Shown piece by piece: positions 26,423-36,372 of a DNA stretch of 47,581 nt. The notes under the pieces were generated by a model. It saw only the letters and a program-made list of their open reading frames with translations, was not told the DNA's origin and ran no database searches. The stretch spans positions 1 through 47,581 of the forward strand of contig JAPYUT010000030.1 in the NCBI GenBank assembly GCA_029940475.1, given 5' to 3'. The DNA is from Verrucomicrobiales bacterium. GTDB taxonomy: Bacteria > Verrucomicrobiota > Verrucomicrobiia > Verrucomicrobiales > DEV007. The translations under genes and the position numbers were made by a program. The stretch's first letter is position 1. Every line of letters begins with the position of its first letter.

Positions 26423-29400
26423 ATGCCCAAGGATACCAACCTCGAGAAAATCCTGCTTATCGGTTCCGGCCCTATTGTCATCGGCCAGGGATGCGAGTTT
26501 GACTATTCGGGAGTGCAGGCCTGCAAGGCCCTCAGGGAAGAGGGTTACTGCGTTGTGCTGGTCAACTCAAACCCGGCAACGATCATGACCGATCCGGAAT
26601 TCGCCGATCGGACATATATAGAGCCGGTCACTCCCGAAGTGGTTGAAAAAATCATCATCAAGGAAAAACCCGATGCCTTGTTGCCGACACTTGGCGGACA
26701 GACCGGACTGAATACCGCCATGGACCTCGTCCGCCTGGGCATCCTTGAGAAATACGGCGTTAAACTGATCGGTGCTAACGCCGAGGCAATCGAGAAAGGC
26801 GAAGATCGCCTGGCCTTCAAGGAGGCAATGCTCAAAATCGGCCTTGATCTCCCACAGTCCGGTGTTGCCCATACCATCGAGGAAGGAATAAAGATCTCCC
26901 GGGAAATCGCAACCACGACCAATAAGCAATTTCCCCTGATCATCCGTCCGGCATACACGCTGGGTGGCAGTGGTGGCGGCATTGCCTACAACCGTGAGGA
27001 ACTTGAAGAGATCCTGGCACGTGGGCTCGACATGTCGCCGGTAACCGAAGTGCTGATCGAGGAATCCCTGCTCGGCTGGAAAGAATACGAGATGGAGGTG
27101 ATGCGGGACCGCAATGACAACTGTGTTGTCATCTGCTCAATAGAAAACCTCGACCCGATGGGAATTCATACCGGGGATTCAATTACCGTAGCCCCAGCCC
27201 AAACGCTAAGCGACAAGGAATACCAGATCATGCGCGACGCCTCTTTCGCAGTAATCCGTGAAATAGGGGTGGAGACCGGCGGTTCAAATATCCAGTTCTC
27301 GGTCGACCCGGAGACCGGGCGAATGATCGTCATCGAGATGAACCCGCGGGTCTCACGATCCTCGGCACTGGCATCAAAGGCAACAGGATTCCCGATTGCC
27401 AAAATCGCGGCAAAACTCGCTGTGGGATATACCCTCGATGAGCTTCCAAACGATATCACCAAGAAAACGCCTGCCAGTTTTGAACCCACCATTGATTACT
27501 GTGTGGTCAAGGTTCCGCGCTTTACTTTCGAGAAATTCCCCACGGCTGATCCGGTCCTGACCACCCAGATGAAGAGTGTTGGTGAAGCGATGGCCATTGG
27601 CAGAACCTTCAAGGAGGCGATGCAGAAAGCCCTGCGCTCACTGGAAATTGATCGCTACGGTTTTGGTGCAGATGGCAAGGGGAAAAACATTTCCATCAGT
27701 GACCCTGCTGAAATACACGAAAAAATCGCCGTGCCCAATGCCGAACGCATCTTCTACCTGCGAAGCGCTTTTGCCATTGGCATGTCAGTGCCGGAAATTT
27801 TTGAAATTACCGGTATCGACCCGTGGTTTCTCCGCCAGTTGCAGCAGATTTACGAGACTGAGCAGAAAATTGCCGCCGGTAAGGAATTTATCCCCATGCG
27901 GGAAGCCAAGAAGCTCGGTTTCTCTGACCGTCAACTCGCTCACCTCACCGGGAAAACAGAACTTGAGATAAGGGCTGCGAGGAAGAGCGATGGTATAATT
28001 CCCACATATCGTCTCGTCGACACCTGTGCCGCTGAATTCGAGGCCTTCACTCCCTACTACTACTCAACCTACGGCGATGAGGACGAAGCCCGTGACAGTG
28101 ACAAGAAGAAAATAATGATCCTCGGCGGCGGCCCCAACAGGATCGGCCAGGGAATAGAATTTGATTATTGCTGCGTGCACGCCGCCTTCGCCCTCAAGGA
28201 ACTCGGCTTCGAGACCATCATGGTAAACTCGAACCCCGAGACCGTATCCACTGATTACGATACCAGCGACAAGCTTTATTTTGAACCGTTAACCCTTGAG
28301 GATGTGCTCAATATTCACGAGGGAGAACGCCCGTGGGGAACAATTGTTCAATTCGGAGGCCAAACGCCTCTGAACCTTGCTGACGATCTCGAGAAATCCG
28401 GGGTAACCATCATAGGGACTTCCCCCGCGAGTATTGAACTCGCCGAGGACCGGAAGTTCTTCTCTTCCCTGCTCGACAAACTCTCCCTCAAGCAGGCTGA
28501 TGCCGGCACGGCAACATCTGAAGATGAGGCGGTCGCAATCGCACATCGCATTAGTTACCCTGTTCTGGTAAGGCCCAGTTTTGTGCTTGGCGGACGGGCA
28601 ATGATGATTGTCCATGATGATGACGAATTGCGCGAATACATGCGCTCGGCTGTTGAGGCAAGTCCTGAACGACCGGTGCTCGTTGACCGGTTCCTTGAGG
28701 ATGCCACCGAGGTCGATGTCGATGTCATCTCTGACGGCGAGACATCAGTGATCGGCGCCATCATGGAGCACATCGAGCAGGCGGGAGTCCACTCCGGGGA
28801 CAGTGCCTGTGTCATACCACCATTCTCCCTGAGTGGGGAAATGCAGGATGAAATCCGGATCGCCGCGAAATCATTGGCTAAAGAGCTCAAGGTGTGCGGC
28901 TTGATGAATGTCCAGTTTGCAGTCAAGGATGAGGAACTCTACGTCATCGAGGTCAACCCGCGCGCATCCCGCACGGTGCCTTTTGTTTCCAAGGCAATCG
29001 GGATCCCGCTGGCAAAGATAGCGGCAAAAGTCATGGCCGGTGAGAAATTGACCGACCTCGGGTTCACTGAAGAAGTCGTGCCTGAGCATTATTCAGTGAA
29101 GGAGGCGGTGTTTCCCTTCGTCAAGTTCCCGGGTATCGACATCGTGCTTGGCCCTGAGATGAAAGCAACGGGGGAAGTGATGGGAATCGACCCGGATCTT
29201 GGCATGGCCTACGCGAAATCCCAGATGGCAGCCTCGGCGGCACTACCGCTTGAGGGTAATCTCTTTATAAGTGTCAAGGATCGCGATAAACCGCAGGCAG
29301 TGGAAATCGCAAGGGATTACCATGCACTCGGCTTCAGCATCTTCTCCACTGCGGGGACAGCGCAATTCCTTGAGAAATCCGGCATCCCGGTAACCAGGCT

Positions 29401-29656
29401 CTTCAAGCTGGCGGAAAAGCGCCGCCCGAATGTTCTGGACATGATCAAGAACGGGGAAGTCGACTTCATTATCAATACGCCAAGTGCTGATCGCAGCCCG
29501 CGGGCTGATGAAATCACGATCCGCAGCACGGCAGTTGCCAATGCGGTCCCGGTAATGACCAACCTGCGTGCCGCCCAAGCCAGCGTAATGGCGATCAAAT
29601 CATTACAGAAGGGTGCCCTCGAGGTATCTCCCCTTCAAGACTACCACGCAGGATAG
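26423..29656 (+). CDS. carB: Carbamoyl-phosphate synthase large subunit
   Basis: 1077 residues from ATG 26423, chosen over the frame's first codon (26396) because AAAGGAG (26409-26415) sits 7 nt upstream and [22 protein letters not shown] is the family start. The two homologous ATP-grasp halves are visible: [18 protein letters not shown] at the start and [17 protein letters not shown] near residue 570, each followed by GGQT(G/P)LN. The C-terminal MGS-like allosteric domain includes STAGTAQFL. Together with CarA it makes carbamoyl phosphate for arginine and pyrimidines. carA is not in the window. Confidence 0.98.
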   Translation: MPKDTNLEKILLIGSGPIVIGQGCEFDYSGVQACKALREEGYCVVLVNSNPATIMTDPEFADRTYIEPVTPEVVEKIIIKEKPDALLPTLGGQTGLNTAMDLVRLGILEKYGVKLIGANAEAIEKGEDRLAFKEAMLKIGLDLPQSGVAHTIEEGIKISREIATTTNKQFPLIIRPAYTLGGSGGGIAYNREELEEILARGLDMSPVTEVLIEESLLGWKEYEMEVMRDRNDNCVVICSIENLDPMGIHTGDSITVAPAQTLSDKEYQIMRDASFAVIREIGVETGGSNIQFSVDPETGRMIVIEMNPRVSRSSALASKATGFPIAKIAAKLAVGYTLDELPNDITKKTPASFEPTIDYCVVKVPRFTFEKFPTADPVLTTQMKSVGEAMAIGRTFKEAMQKALRSLEIDRYGFGADGKGKNISISDPAEIHEKIAVPNAERIFYLRSAFAIGMSVPEIFEITGIDPWFLRQLQQIYETEQKIAAGKEFIPMREAKKLGFSDRQLAHLTGKTELEIRAARKSDGIIPTYRLVDTCAAEFEAFTPYYYSTYGDEDEARDSDKKKIMILGGGPNRIGQGIEFDYCCVHAAFALKELGFETIMVNSNPETVSTDYDTSDKLYFEPLTLEDVLNIHEGERPWGTIVQFGGQTPLNLADDLEKSGVTIIGTSPASIELAEDRKFFSSLLDKLSLKQADAGTATSEDEAVAIAHRISYPVLVRPSFVLGGRAMMIVHDDDELREYMRSAVEASPERPVLVDRFLEDATEVDVDVISDGETSVIGAIMEHIEQAGVHSGDSACVIPPFSLSGEMQDEIRIAAKSLAKELKVCGLMNVQFAVKDEELYVIEVNPRASRTVPFVSKAIGIPLAKIAAKVMAGEKLTDLGFTEEVVPEHYSVKEAVFPFVKFPGIDIVLGPEMKATGEVMGIDPDLGMAYAKSQMAASAALPLEGNLFISVKDRDKPQAVEIARDYHALGFSIFSTAGTAQFLEKSGIPVTRLFKLAEKRRPNVLDMIKNGEVDFIINTPSADRSPRADEITIRSTAVANAVPVMTNLRAAQASVMAIKSLQKGALEVSPLQDYHAG

Positions 29657-29738
29657 GAACCGGGGAAGAACCGCAACCTTGGACGGGGTCCACCTCTTGG
29701 CACAAGTCTCCGCCTCCCCTGCGAGAAATGCCGCGGTG

Positions 29739-32700
29739 CTACCCTGCAGGATTCAATGTCACCTTGACCCGTAAAAATTTGGAATCGGGTGATCCCACAG
29801 GCAACAGCACCCTGTAGGTAGAAAGTTCAACATTATCCGGATCGTCAGGCGCAGCAGACACACTGTCCTCGAATAATTGCCCTGGCTGATCCCCGGCAGA
29901 AGTCCACGTATCAATGTTAGATGAAGACTCCACCTCATAGAGGTAAGTGTCACCGGACGGGCTCACCCACGTGTATGCCATCGTTCCAAAATCCATGGTG
30001 CCTCCCTTCATGCGGCGGAAGGTAATTGCCAGGTGATTGGTCGGAGGAAATATCGGCACTGCCGCCGGGACACTTACCTGACTGCCTGTCGGCAAAGCAA
30101 ACGCACCGGAAGTGGCAGCCATAGTATCCGTGCCAAAGGCCACCTCAAGCATGTTGATGATGCTGTCATTGTCCTCATCCTCCAGCGGCGGCAGACCTGG
30201 CGCCCCAAGCACGGTAAGGTCAAAAGTCTGGGTCTCCATCGAGAAACTGTGTGCGCGGACCACCGTGACGGTTACCACGCCGACATCGCCCGCGGAAGGG
30301 GTGCCGGTAAGCATCCCGGTTGCCGGGTTAATCGACAGCCACGCCGGGGCAGGTTCCTGCAGGCTGTAGACGGCAATTGAGGTCAAGCCCTCGGCAATGA
30401 CATCCGCCCTTGCCAATTCATTATTGGTATCATTCACCAAGCCGGGAGTGACTCCCTCGGTCCCTGGTTCCGGAGGGACCGGCGTGCCGCTGGGCGGTTC
30501 GGTGGCGCTGCCCACGACCCAGTTTGCTAAAGTTGCGTAGCCGGCAATGTCAACGCTGCTTGAGTGCGCTGATTGCCCGTCGGCCAACTCGCCCAGATCC
30601 AGGTAACTCTGATCCCCATTCCAGGATACACCATCGATAACGCGGCAGTATCTGTCCCACAGACCAATATGGGCCGGGTTGAGATTACTCACTTCTCCCC
30701 AGCCATCGCCGTTGGACGGGAGGATGAAATAAGCGGGGTTGTTGGACTCGGCAATAATCACGCCATCTGAGGCATCATAATCATCGGGCGGCAGAACCCC
30801 GTCACGGAAATCTCCGTTGTAGATAACAAGCAGGGTGCCGACAGGAATTGACGACCAGAATTCATTCTGGGTGAACTCAAGGTCAAAGTTGGCAATGTTG
30901 TTGGTCAGGTGATAACCGCGCATATCGGAACCGACGACAGTCAAAAACTCTACCCATTCACCGTTGGACTCATTGCCGAGAATCCCCTGACTGACTTCAT
31001 TGACCTTGAAAAGGTCGGGGAATGTCGCCGGGGGCAGGTTGTTGATCCAGAGGTTCACGTCATAAACGTATGGCTCACCAAGCCTTGCCTCGGTAACAGG
31101 AGTTGAATTGACCGCCACGATGCTGCCTCCAATGCCAATGCCACCGCCGAGCGGCGCCACGGGAAAGACCGTCGGCACACCCTCACGGGCATCATCACGC
31201 GGGGTGATAATCACGCGGTAAGCTGTCCCCGAAGATATGCGATCTGCGGACAAGGTGACCTCACCATCATAAATGCAGGTGCCGCTTCCCGGGTTGGGGA
31301 TCAACTCCGGAACAAAATCAGGCGAGGCTTCATCCGGTTCCAGAACCCGGATAAGCCTGGCAAAGGTATCGGTATTGCCCGTGTCATCAGTCACGGTGAG
31401 AGTCACCTGCACTCCCGGCACGGAGTTCGCGGTAAAGGTGTGCAGCGGATTCTGCTCCTCACTGGTGTTGCCGTCCCCGAAATCCCATTCCCATGAAACA
31501 ATTTCACCACCGACATCCCTTGAGTCACTGGAAAACCTCACCTCCCGGTCCACTCTCGGCGTTGCCGGGAAAACACTGAAATCCGATACCGGAATCCAGT
31601 CACAGTTGCCCCCGACCGCTCCCCTGGCCCCCGGCATATCAATCCATGTCGCACCATCCGGATGCAGTTGCTGCCACTGATAGGTAAGCACCGGATCCTG
31701 GTATTCCGGGTCAATGATAATCAGGTTGGTAAGGATCAGGTCTTCCTGATCGGTGATCCTCTCGGGGTCCAGGATAGTCGGGTCACCACTGGCAACCAGG
31801 TTTCCCTCTTCAATCACAGGCGGGGTATTCGGGAGAGTGCCGCGCAGGATAACCTCAATCTTGTCAAGCCTGCGGCCATTGGCATTGTTGACATCAACCC
31901 GCCAGTGCCCACGCTTGCCCAGGGGAGCGGCCGCCGTTGCCAAGGAAGGCTGCAACGGCCCCTCGGCAGACATCTGTCCCCAGTGGCCGAGGGACATGAA
32001 AGTATAGACCTCGGGAATATCGACTCCCGTCTCGTGGTCAGACACCCGGCTGAAATAGCCGACAATGTCATCCTCATAATCCAACCTCGGGCCCCAGCTA
32101 TAGGTCGGGCTGACGAGCCGGACAGTGGCGGGTCGCGACAGGGATTCCTCCTGCCAGGTCAATCGCACCTCAGCGTGCTCGACGCGGATGTTGGTGGTGG
32201 AGGTGAAATTAAGGACATACTGGTTTAATTCATCGCCAATTTCATCGCGCGGCCGCAAGGAGCGCTTTACCGTCCGGTAATTAGCCGCCCCCTCCGGAAG
32301 GTTGGGCCAAATCTCCGCCAGTGCCACTGCAGTAGCGGCATCAACCATCCCGTAGCCATACTGCTCCGCATAATCCCAGACATAGGGCACCGGAGGATTA
32401 AATATCGGCGCGGGAACACCTCCGTTGGAAACAAAGGTGGGAGCGATGGGAAAACTTGATGCGATCAGGATCTCCTGGAAGTCACGCCACCCGAGTTTTT
32501 CACGGTCCGCGTGCGCACGTGCCTCGGTCATCAGCGCAATGACACCACTGACCACGCCCGCCGCAAAGGAAGTGGACTCCTGGTCGGTCTCGATATAATT
32601 GTCGGGCGCAATGCCATCTTCATCATCATCAATCGCTGTCGTGGGACTTGGCGGTAGCGCGGCACAGACAATATTCGAACCGAATTCACCGCCATCCAAT

Positions 32701-33971
32701 GAGGTCACGGCAATGGTGTGCTTGTCATTGGCGAAGCCGTCATAAGTAGACAGATCGCCGATATCAGTGCCCGCCGGAGCACCATTGCCGGCCGGGAAAA
32801 CATACGGCAACGGTCGAAGCCCTCTGGAATTGCGCTCAAACTCGTCAAGGGTAATCGGCCCCATCGTGGAAGCTATAAGCGCACCGTCGGGCATGCCCCA
32901 GCTGGCATTGTGCGCATCAAATTTATGCGTCTTATAGTCGATGATCTGGGCGGTAAGCTCATCATCGCTTACTCCCATGTCCCAGCGAATACCCGCACCC
33001 TTGGCCTTCGGGGCTACGCCGGTAATACCAACACCATTGCCGCCACGCCCGAAGATAATCCCGGCGACCTGGGTGCCGTGTTCACCGCCGCTGGGGTCAT
33101 CATCATTATCAATAAAATCAATCTGGGATGTTTTCAGGATATTCTTCTCCAGGTCCTCATGTTCCCAGTACAGTCCGTCATCAGAAACAGCAATGACCGT
33201 TCCAAGACCGGCATAGGGGCGCAATAAGAACGGCAGGCCGAAAAACGGGTCAACATTCTGCCAGACATTGGGGATGTTCATCGCTGGCACTAGTGTTAAT
33301 GGTATTAGAACATCCGCCTGGCGGCCCTCCGCAATCCCGGGAAAAAACCCCGGGTCATCGGGGAAAAAAGCCACGCCTGAACCCTGTGCACAGATCTTCG
33401 GCGAGATCCTGAAACCAAGCATAGCATGGGCTGTCAGGATCCCGGGATGTGCCAGCACCTGCCCGGCAACGGGAATGGTGTCAGCCGAGTTCGACAGGCG
33501 GAAAACCGTCCAGCCATTGATGGTAATGTGGTCCCGGTCATGCCCCAGGCCCAACTCCCCGGCAATGGCGTTGGCATGCTCAACGGTGCGGAAATCCTCC
33601 TTGAGCTGGACGGTAACCTTGCGTGTCACAAAACGGATCGTGCCGTCGTTTATGGGCTTGCCCTCCGGGAAAGCCACCATGCCGCATTCACCCCCGGTAG
33701 AGGCCGCCTCACGGGCCGAGACGAAATTGTAGAGTGCCGCGTTGGAGGCCTGCTTCGGAATTGATTCAACAAAGCCGCGTTCGCCCTCAGGCCTTACCCA
33801 GACTTGATCAAGGGCCAGCTCGAAAGAAGCGGGGGAAGTTCCGTCGACCAGTCGCAGCGCACCCTCCGGCAGTGGGTGGTAACCCGGGGATTCCGCCCGG
33901 AGGGGGGGGGCTGCCGCCACAATGAAGAAGGCGACAGAAGCCATAGATATAATGGAAACGGGGAGCTTCAT
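29739..33971 (-). CDS. Large exported kexin/furin-like serine protease (S8) with P-domain, PKD and lamin-tail modules
   Basis: 1410 residues with a signal peptide ending near residue 26. The catalytic domain (~245-560) is subtilisin-like and closest to the kexin/furin branch: VSDDGLYWEHEDL (D264), GGEHGTQVAG (H298), HNASWG and AGNG (oxyanion-site asparagines 355 and 396), and STSFAAG (S468). The DDG motif and the DGFANDKHTIAVTSLD strand are kexin-like. A P/Homo-B-like domain follows (~570-725), then a PKD domain with WEWDFGDGNTS, a lamin-tail-like segment (VNEVSQGILGNESNGEWVEF), an Ig/cadherin-like module and a calcium-binding EDEDNDSIINM stretch. Probably secreted and self-processing. The propeptide spans ~27-240. 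No Shine-Dalgarno is seen. Confidence 0.85.
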   Translation of the reverse strand: MKLPVSIISMASVAFFIVAAAPPLRAESPGYHPLPEGALRLVDGTSPASFELALDQVWVRPEGERGFVESIPKQASNAALYNFVSAREAASTGGECGMVAFPEGKPINDGTIRFVTRKVTVQLKEDFRTVEHANAIAGELGLGHDRDHITINGWTVFRLSNSADTIPVAGQVLAHPGILTAHAMLGFRISPKICAQGSGVAFFPDDPGFFPGIAEGRQADVLIPLTLVPAMNIPNVWQNVDPFFGLPFLLRPYAGLGTVIAVSDDGLYWEHEDLEKNILKTSQIDFIDNDDDPSGGEHGTQVAGIIFGRGGNGVGITGVAPKAKGAGIRWDMGVSDDELTAQIIDYKTHKFDAHNASWGMPDGALIASTMGPITLDEFERNSRGLRPLPYVFPAGNGAPAGTDIGDLSTYDGFANDKHTIAVTSLDGGEFGSNIVCAALPPSPTTAIDDDEDGIAPDNYIETDQESTSFAAGVVSGVIALMTEARAHADREKLGWRDFQEILIASSFPIAPTFVSNGGVPAPIFNPPVPYVWDYAEQYGYGMVDAATAVALAEIWPNLPEGAANYRTVKRSLRPRDEIGDELNQYVLNFTSTTNIRVEHAEVRLTWQEESLSRPATVRLVSPTYSWGPRLDYEDDIVGYFSRVSDHETGVDIPEVYTFMSLGHWGQMSAEGPLQPSLATAAAPLGKRGHWRVDVNNANGRRLDKIEVILRGTLPNTPPVIEEGNLVASGDPTILDPERITDQEDLILTNLIIIDPEYQDPVLTYQWQQLHPDGATWIDMPGARGAVGGNCDWIPVSDFSVFPATPRVDREVRFSSDSRDVGGEIVSWEWDFGDGNTSEEQNPLHTFTANSVPGVQVTLTVTDDTGNTDTFARLIRVLEPDEASPDFVPELIPNPGSGTCIYDGEVTLSADRISSGTAYRVIITPRDDAREGVPTVFPVAPLGGGIGIGGSIVAVNSTPVTEARLGEPYVYDVNLWINNLPPATFPDLFKVNEVSQGILGNESNGEWVEFLTVVGSDMRGYHLTNNIANFDLEFTQNEFWSSIPVGTLLVIYNGDFRDGVLPPDDYDASDGVIIAESNNPAYFILPSNGDGWGEVSNLNPAHIGLWDRYCRVIDGVSWNGDQSYLDLGELADGQSAHSSSVDIAGYATLANWVVGSATEPPSGTPVPPEPGTEGVTPGLVNDTNNELARADVIAEGLTSIAVYSLQEPAPAWLSINPATGMLTGTPSAGDVGVVTVTVVRAHSFSMETQTFDLTVLGAPGLPPLEDEDNDSIINMLEVAFGTDTMAATSGAFALPTGSQVSVPAAVPIFPPTNHLAITFRRMKGGTMDFGTMAYTWVSPSGDTYLYEVESSSNIDTWTSAGDQPGQLFEDSVSAAPDDPDNVELSTYRVLLPVGSPDSKFLRVKVTLNPAG
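33902..33910. repeat. Nine-base G/C homopolymer in signal-peptide codons
   Basis: G9 on the plus strand, C9 on the coding strand, within codons 22-25 of the exported protease (A-P-P-L at the end of the signal peptide). The frame as given is intact. Gain or loss of one C would truncate the 1410-residue protein almost at once. Confidence 0.85.
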
Positions 33972-34101
33972 GGTTTGGACGAGGTTAAATCTTCAGGCAA
34001 TAATCACGGTAGTGATTTAAAATAGCGCAATATTCAAGGAAATGGAATCCTTCAATGATTAATTATTACTGCAATTCCATGGGAGGATTTTCAACATAAA
34101 C
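33972..34101. promoter_or_regulatory. Upstream region of the kexin-like protease with two inverted repeats
   Basis: AATCAC-GGTA-GTGATT (34002-34017) is a tight 6-4-6 palindrome 30 bp before the start codon, in operator-like position. ATGGAAT (34042-34048) and ATTCCAT (34074-34080) form a second, wider inverted repeat. The region is AT-rich; no clear -35/-10 pair was found. Confidence 0.35.
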
Positions 34102-34731
34102 CTAGCTCTCACCAGTCATTTCCATGGAAAAGGGAACAATCGATCCGTCCGGACGCAGCATCAGAGGCCCATCACCGTGATGATCGCCAATTTCCATCAA
34201 CCACGGCTGATTGCCCCAGCGATAGGGGGTCAGGGGACTCACCGCGTCAAAACCGGCCGGAAGGTAGGTGGCCTTGCGCTCCGCGCTATCGGCTTCCGAG
34301 CTCAGTCGCTTGTATGTCGGACACATCCATATGTCCTCGGTAATGTCATATTCGGCAAGAACCGTCGTCCAAAAATCCCAGAACTTGTCCTCATCGGCCA
34401 GTGCGCTTGCCGGAGGCTGAGGCCAGTGCCCCTTATCCGTGGTATAGACCTGAAGCCCGGCAAACAGGCTCTTCATGTTGGCTGCACAGGCAGCCTGCTC
34501 CGCTTTTCGGCGAATCAACCCATAGAGGGGAAAGCTCAGGGATACCAGAACCGCGATGATGAATGTGACGACAAGCAGTTCAAGGATCGTGAATCCCCTG
34601 GCGCCTTGACACCGCACACCGGCGACCAAAGAATCATCTCCCCGGGCAGGATCATCAGCCACAGGAAAAGCAACGGACCGGCACCCGGAAGGTGTCAGTC
34701 CGCAGGATACTTTCTCTGGGCTTTGTTTCAA
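34102..34731 (-). CDS. Type IV pilin-like / pseudopilin protein
   Basis: The core is a class III signal: RCQGARG followed by FTILELLVVTFIIAVLVSL, with cleavage after glycine and glutamate at +5, as in PulG-type pseudopilins. The globular part ends with DGPLMLRPDGSIVPFSMEM. As framed from TTG 34731 (209 residues) there would be a 46-residue leader, far longer than normal. A GTG at 34617 gives an 8-residue leader MRCQGARG and a 171-residue protein, which fits prepilin peptidase substrates much better. Neither start has a Shine-Dalgarno. It lies downstream of the small exported-protein gene on the same strand. No other pilus gene is nearby; single pseudopilin-like genes of this kind are common in Verrucomicrobia and Planctomycetes. 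Confidence 0.8.
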   Translation of the reverse strand: MKQSPEKVSCGLTPSGCRSVAFPVADDPARGDDSLVAGVRCQGARGFTILELLVVTFIIAVLVSLSFPLYGLIRRKAEQAACAANMKSLFAGLQVYTTDKGHWPQPPASALADEDKFWDFWTTVLAEYDITEDIWMCPTYKRLSSEADSAERKATYLPAGFDAVSPLTPYRWGNQPWLMEIGDHHGDGPLMLRPDGSIVPFSMEMTGES

Positions 34732-34767
34732 AGAAGCAACAGCGCTCCCTTCCCTGTTTCAAAGAAG
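34724..34767. repeat. 13-bp direct repeat around the prepilin gene start
   Basis: TGTTTCAAAGAAG occurs at 34724-34736 and again at 34755-34767, 31 bp apart (three helical turns). The first copy covers the TTG proposed as the longest-frame start of the prepilin-like gene. If the gene starts at GTG 34617, the pair lies in its leader and could be a binding site for a regulator on one DNA face. Confidence 0.5.
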
Positions 34768-34817
34768 GAACTTTATAGTTCAGTCAGCTGGAAATCAGCC
34801 CCGCGCCCCCGGCGCCA

Positions 34818-35420
34818 CTAAAAACCAACCTGTGCGCCAAACACGTATATACTATGAGGCTCGCCAATACTCGAGGGCAAAAAACCCTCGCCGCCCTCGG
34901 AAGTCTCCAAGCCTTCGATCTCTATCTCGGTATCGCCCTCAATAACGGTGGTGGTCGTGATACGTGTTGAATCAAAGGTGTCCAAGGCACCGAAGAAGTT
35001 CGCCTGACCCTTGCCGGAAAAGCGCATGATCGGTGCCTCCTCGGTAATGTCAGCTATGAAATAGGTATTGGCAATATCGATCATGCGCGCGGCACCACTG
35101 TCGGTGAAGTTGTTGATGGTATCACCGTTGGTGACCGCGTTCACTTTACCGTTTACCCAGTCAACAGTCCCGAAGCAACTCCCGACATAAACCGCGCCAC
35201 GGAAAAAAATCACGGACTGGTTTGTGGCTGAAAACTGCGCGGAAGTGTCATCAGAAAAGCGCGCCATGCCCAAGCCGTTGGGGATATACATAGTCGCTTG
35301 ATAAACTCCTGAACTCGTCAGGTTGAAATTATTTCCACCCCAGGGTCCTCCGACAATGGCGGAAGCCGGGGAAGCGGAAAGCGCGACACTGGTAGCGATG
35401 AGGGCAAAAAGCTTTTTCAT
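34818..35420 (-). CDS. Small exported protein of unknown function
   Basis: 200 residues beginning with a clear Sec signal: MKKLFALIATSVALSASPASA, cleaved before IVGGPWGG. The mature part is rich in beta-strand-forming and small residues, with no cysteine pairs beyond one (VGSCFG) and no motif I recognise. The pattern of short strands joined by glycine and asparagine turns suggests a beta-sandwich. The acidic segment DTEIEIEGLETSEGGEG separates the body from a final GEPHSIYVFGAQVGF strand, which ends in an aromatic residue as outer-membrane-associated proteins often do; this is suggestive only. Confidence 0.75.
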   Translation of the reverse strand: MKKLFALIATSVALSASPASAIVGGPWGGNNFNLTSSGVYQATMYIPNGLGMARFSDDTSAQFSATNQSVIFFRGAVYVGSCFGTVDWVNGKVNAVTNGDTINNFTDSGAARMIDIANTYFIADITEEAPIMRFSGKGQANFFGALDTFDSTRITTTTVIEGDTEIEIEGLETSEGGEGFLPSSIGEPHSIYVFGAQVGF

Positions 35421-35544
35421 AGACCCTATTTTTCACGGAAAAGGACCCTTCTAGCAAGCCTAAATTACAGAATTCTCCATTTTTTACTTATTGGAATTCC
35501 TTGAATTTACGGGACGAGAGCCATATTCGTGGCATCATTGACCC

Positions 35545-36372
35545 ATGGATCTGGGTAAACTCGCTGATTATCACACGCATACCCCGCTGTGTCGGCATGC
35601 CGAGGGTGAACCGGTGGATTATGCCCGCCATGCTGTAAAAATCGGTCTGGGTGAAATCGGTTTCTCCGACCACTGCCCTGCCAGGGAAGAGGAATTCGAC
35701 GATTGGCGCATGCTGCTGCGTGAATTCCCGGATTATGTTTCAAGGGTGGAGGCCGCCCGCCTCGCGGTACCGGAGATTGCCGTGCGGCTCGGCCTTGAGA
35801 TCGATTACCTGGAAAACGGGGAACCCTGGATTGAGCAGCTCAGTTCAATGGCACCCTATGATTACCTGATCGGCAGTGTCCACTACATCGCCCCCGGCTG
35901 GGATATCGACAACCCGAAGTGGATCGGCCGTTGGACGGGAATTGCAGAAATCGAGGATATCTGGTCAGCCTATTGGCGGCTCTATGCCCAGTGCGCCCGC
36001 AGCGGTTATTTCGACTTCATCGCGCATCCCGACCTGCCGAAAAAATTCGGCCACAAGCCTGACGGCGACCTGCGACGCTTTTACGAGCCTGCCATCGAGG
36101 CCGCATTGGTTTCAGGAACGGCAATCGAGATCAATACCAGCGGCTGGCACAATGACTGTGCCGAGCAATACCCGGCGCGGCAATTCCTGGAAATGATGAA
36201 TGACGCCGGGATACCGCTGGTGATCAGCTCCGATGCCCACGCCCCCGGTGATGTCGGGCGTGACTTTGAAAAGGCAACATGCCTCGCTCTCGACACGGGA
36301 TTCACCCACAGCACACGCTTTGAGAAACGTAAGAAAACACTGGTCGCACTGCCCTCCGGAGTATCCGCATGA
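35545..36372 (+). CDS. hisK: PHP-family histidinol-phosphatase
   Basis: 275 residues of the HisJ/HisK type of histidinol phosphatase, unrelated to the HAD-type HisB. Metal ligands are visible: DYHTHTPLC (D8, H10, H12), FSDHCP, the glutamate in LGLEIDYL, GSVHYI, DFIAHPDLPKK and SSDAHAP. It removes phosphate from L-histidinol phosphate in the penultimate part of histidine synthesis; some relatives act on other phosphoesters. The stop overlaps the next start as ATGA, so it is probably translationally coupled to the DHPS homologue. No other his gene lies in the window. The symbol follows the usual name for this family. Confidence 0.85.
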   Translation: MDLGKLADYHTHTPLCRHAEGEPVDYARHAVKIGLGEIGFSDHCPAREEEFDDWRMLLREFPDYVSRVEAARLAVPEIAVRLGLEIDYLENGEPWIEQLSSMAPYDYLIGSVHYIAPGWDIDNPKWIGRWTGIAEIEDIWSAYWRLYAQCARSGYFDFIAHPDLPKKFGHKPDGDLRRFYEPAIEAALVSGTAIEINTSGWHNDCAEQYPARQFLEMMNDAGIPLVISSDAHAPGDVGRDFEKATCLALDTGFTHSTRFEKRKKTLVALPSGVSA

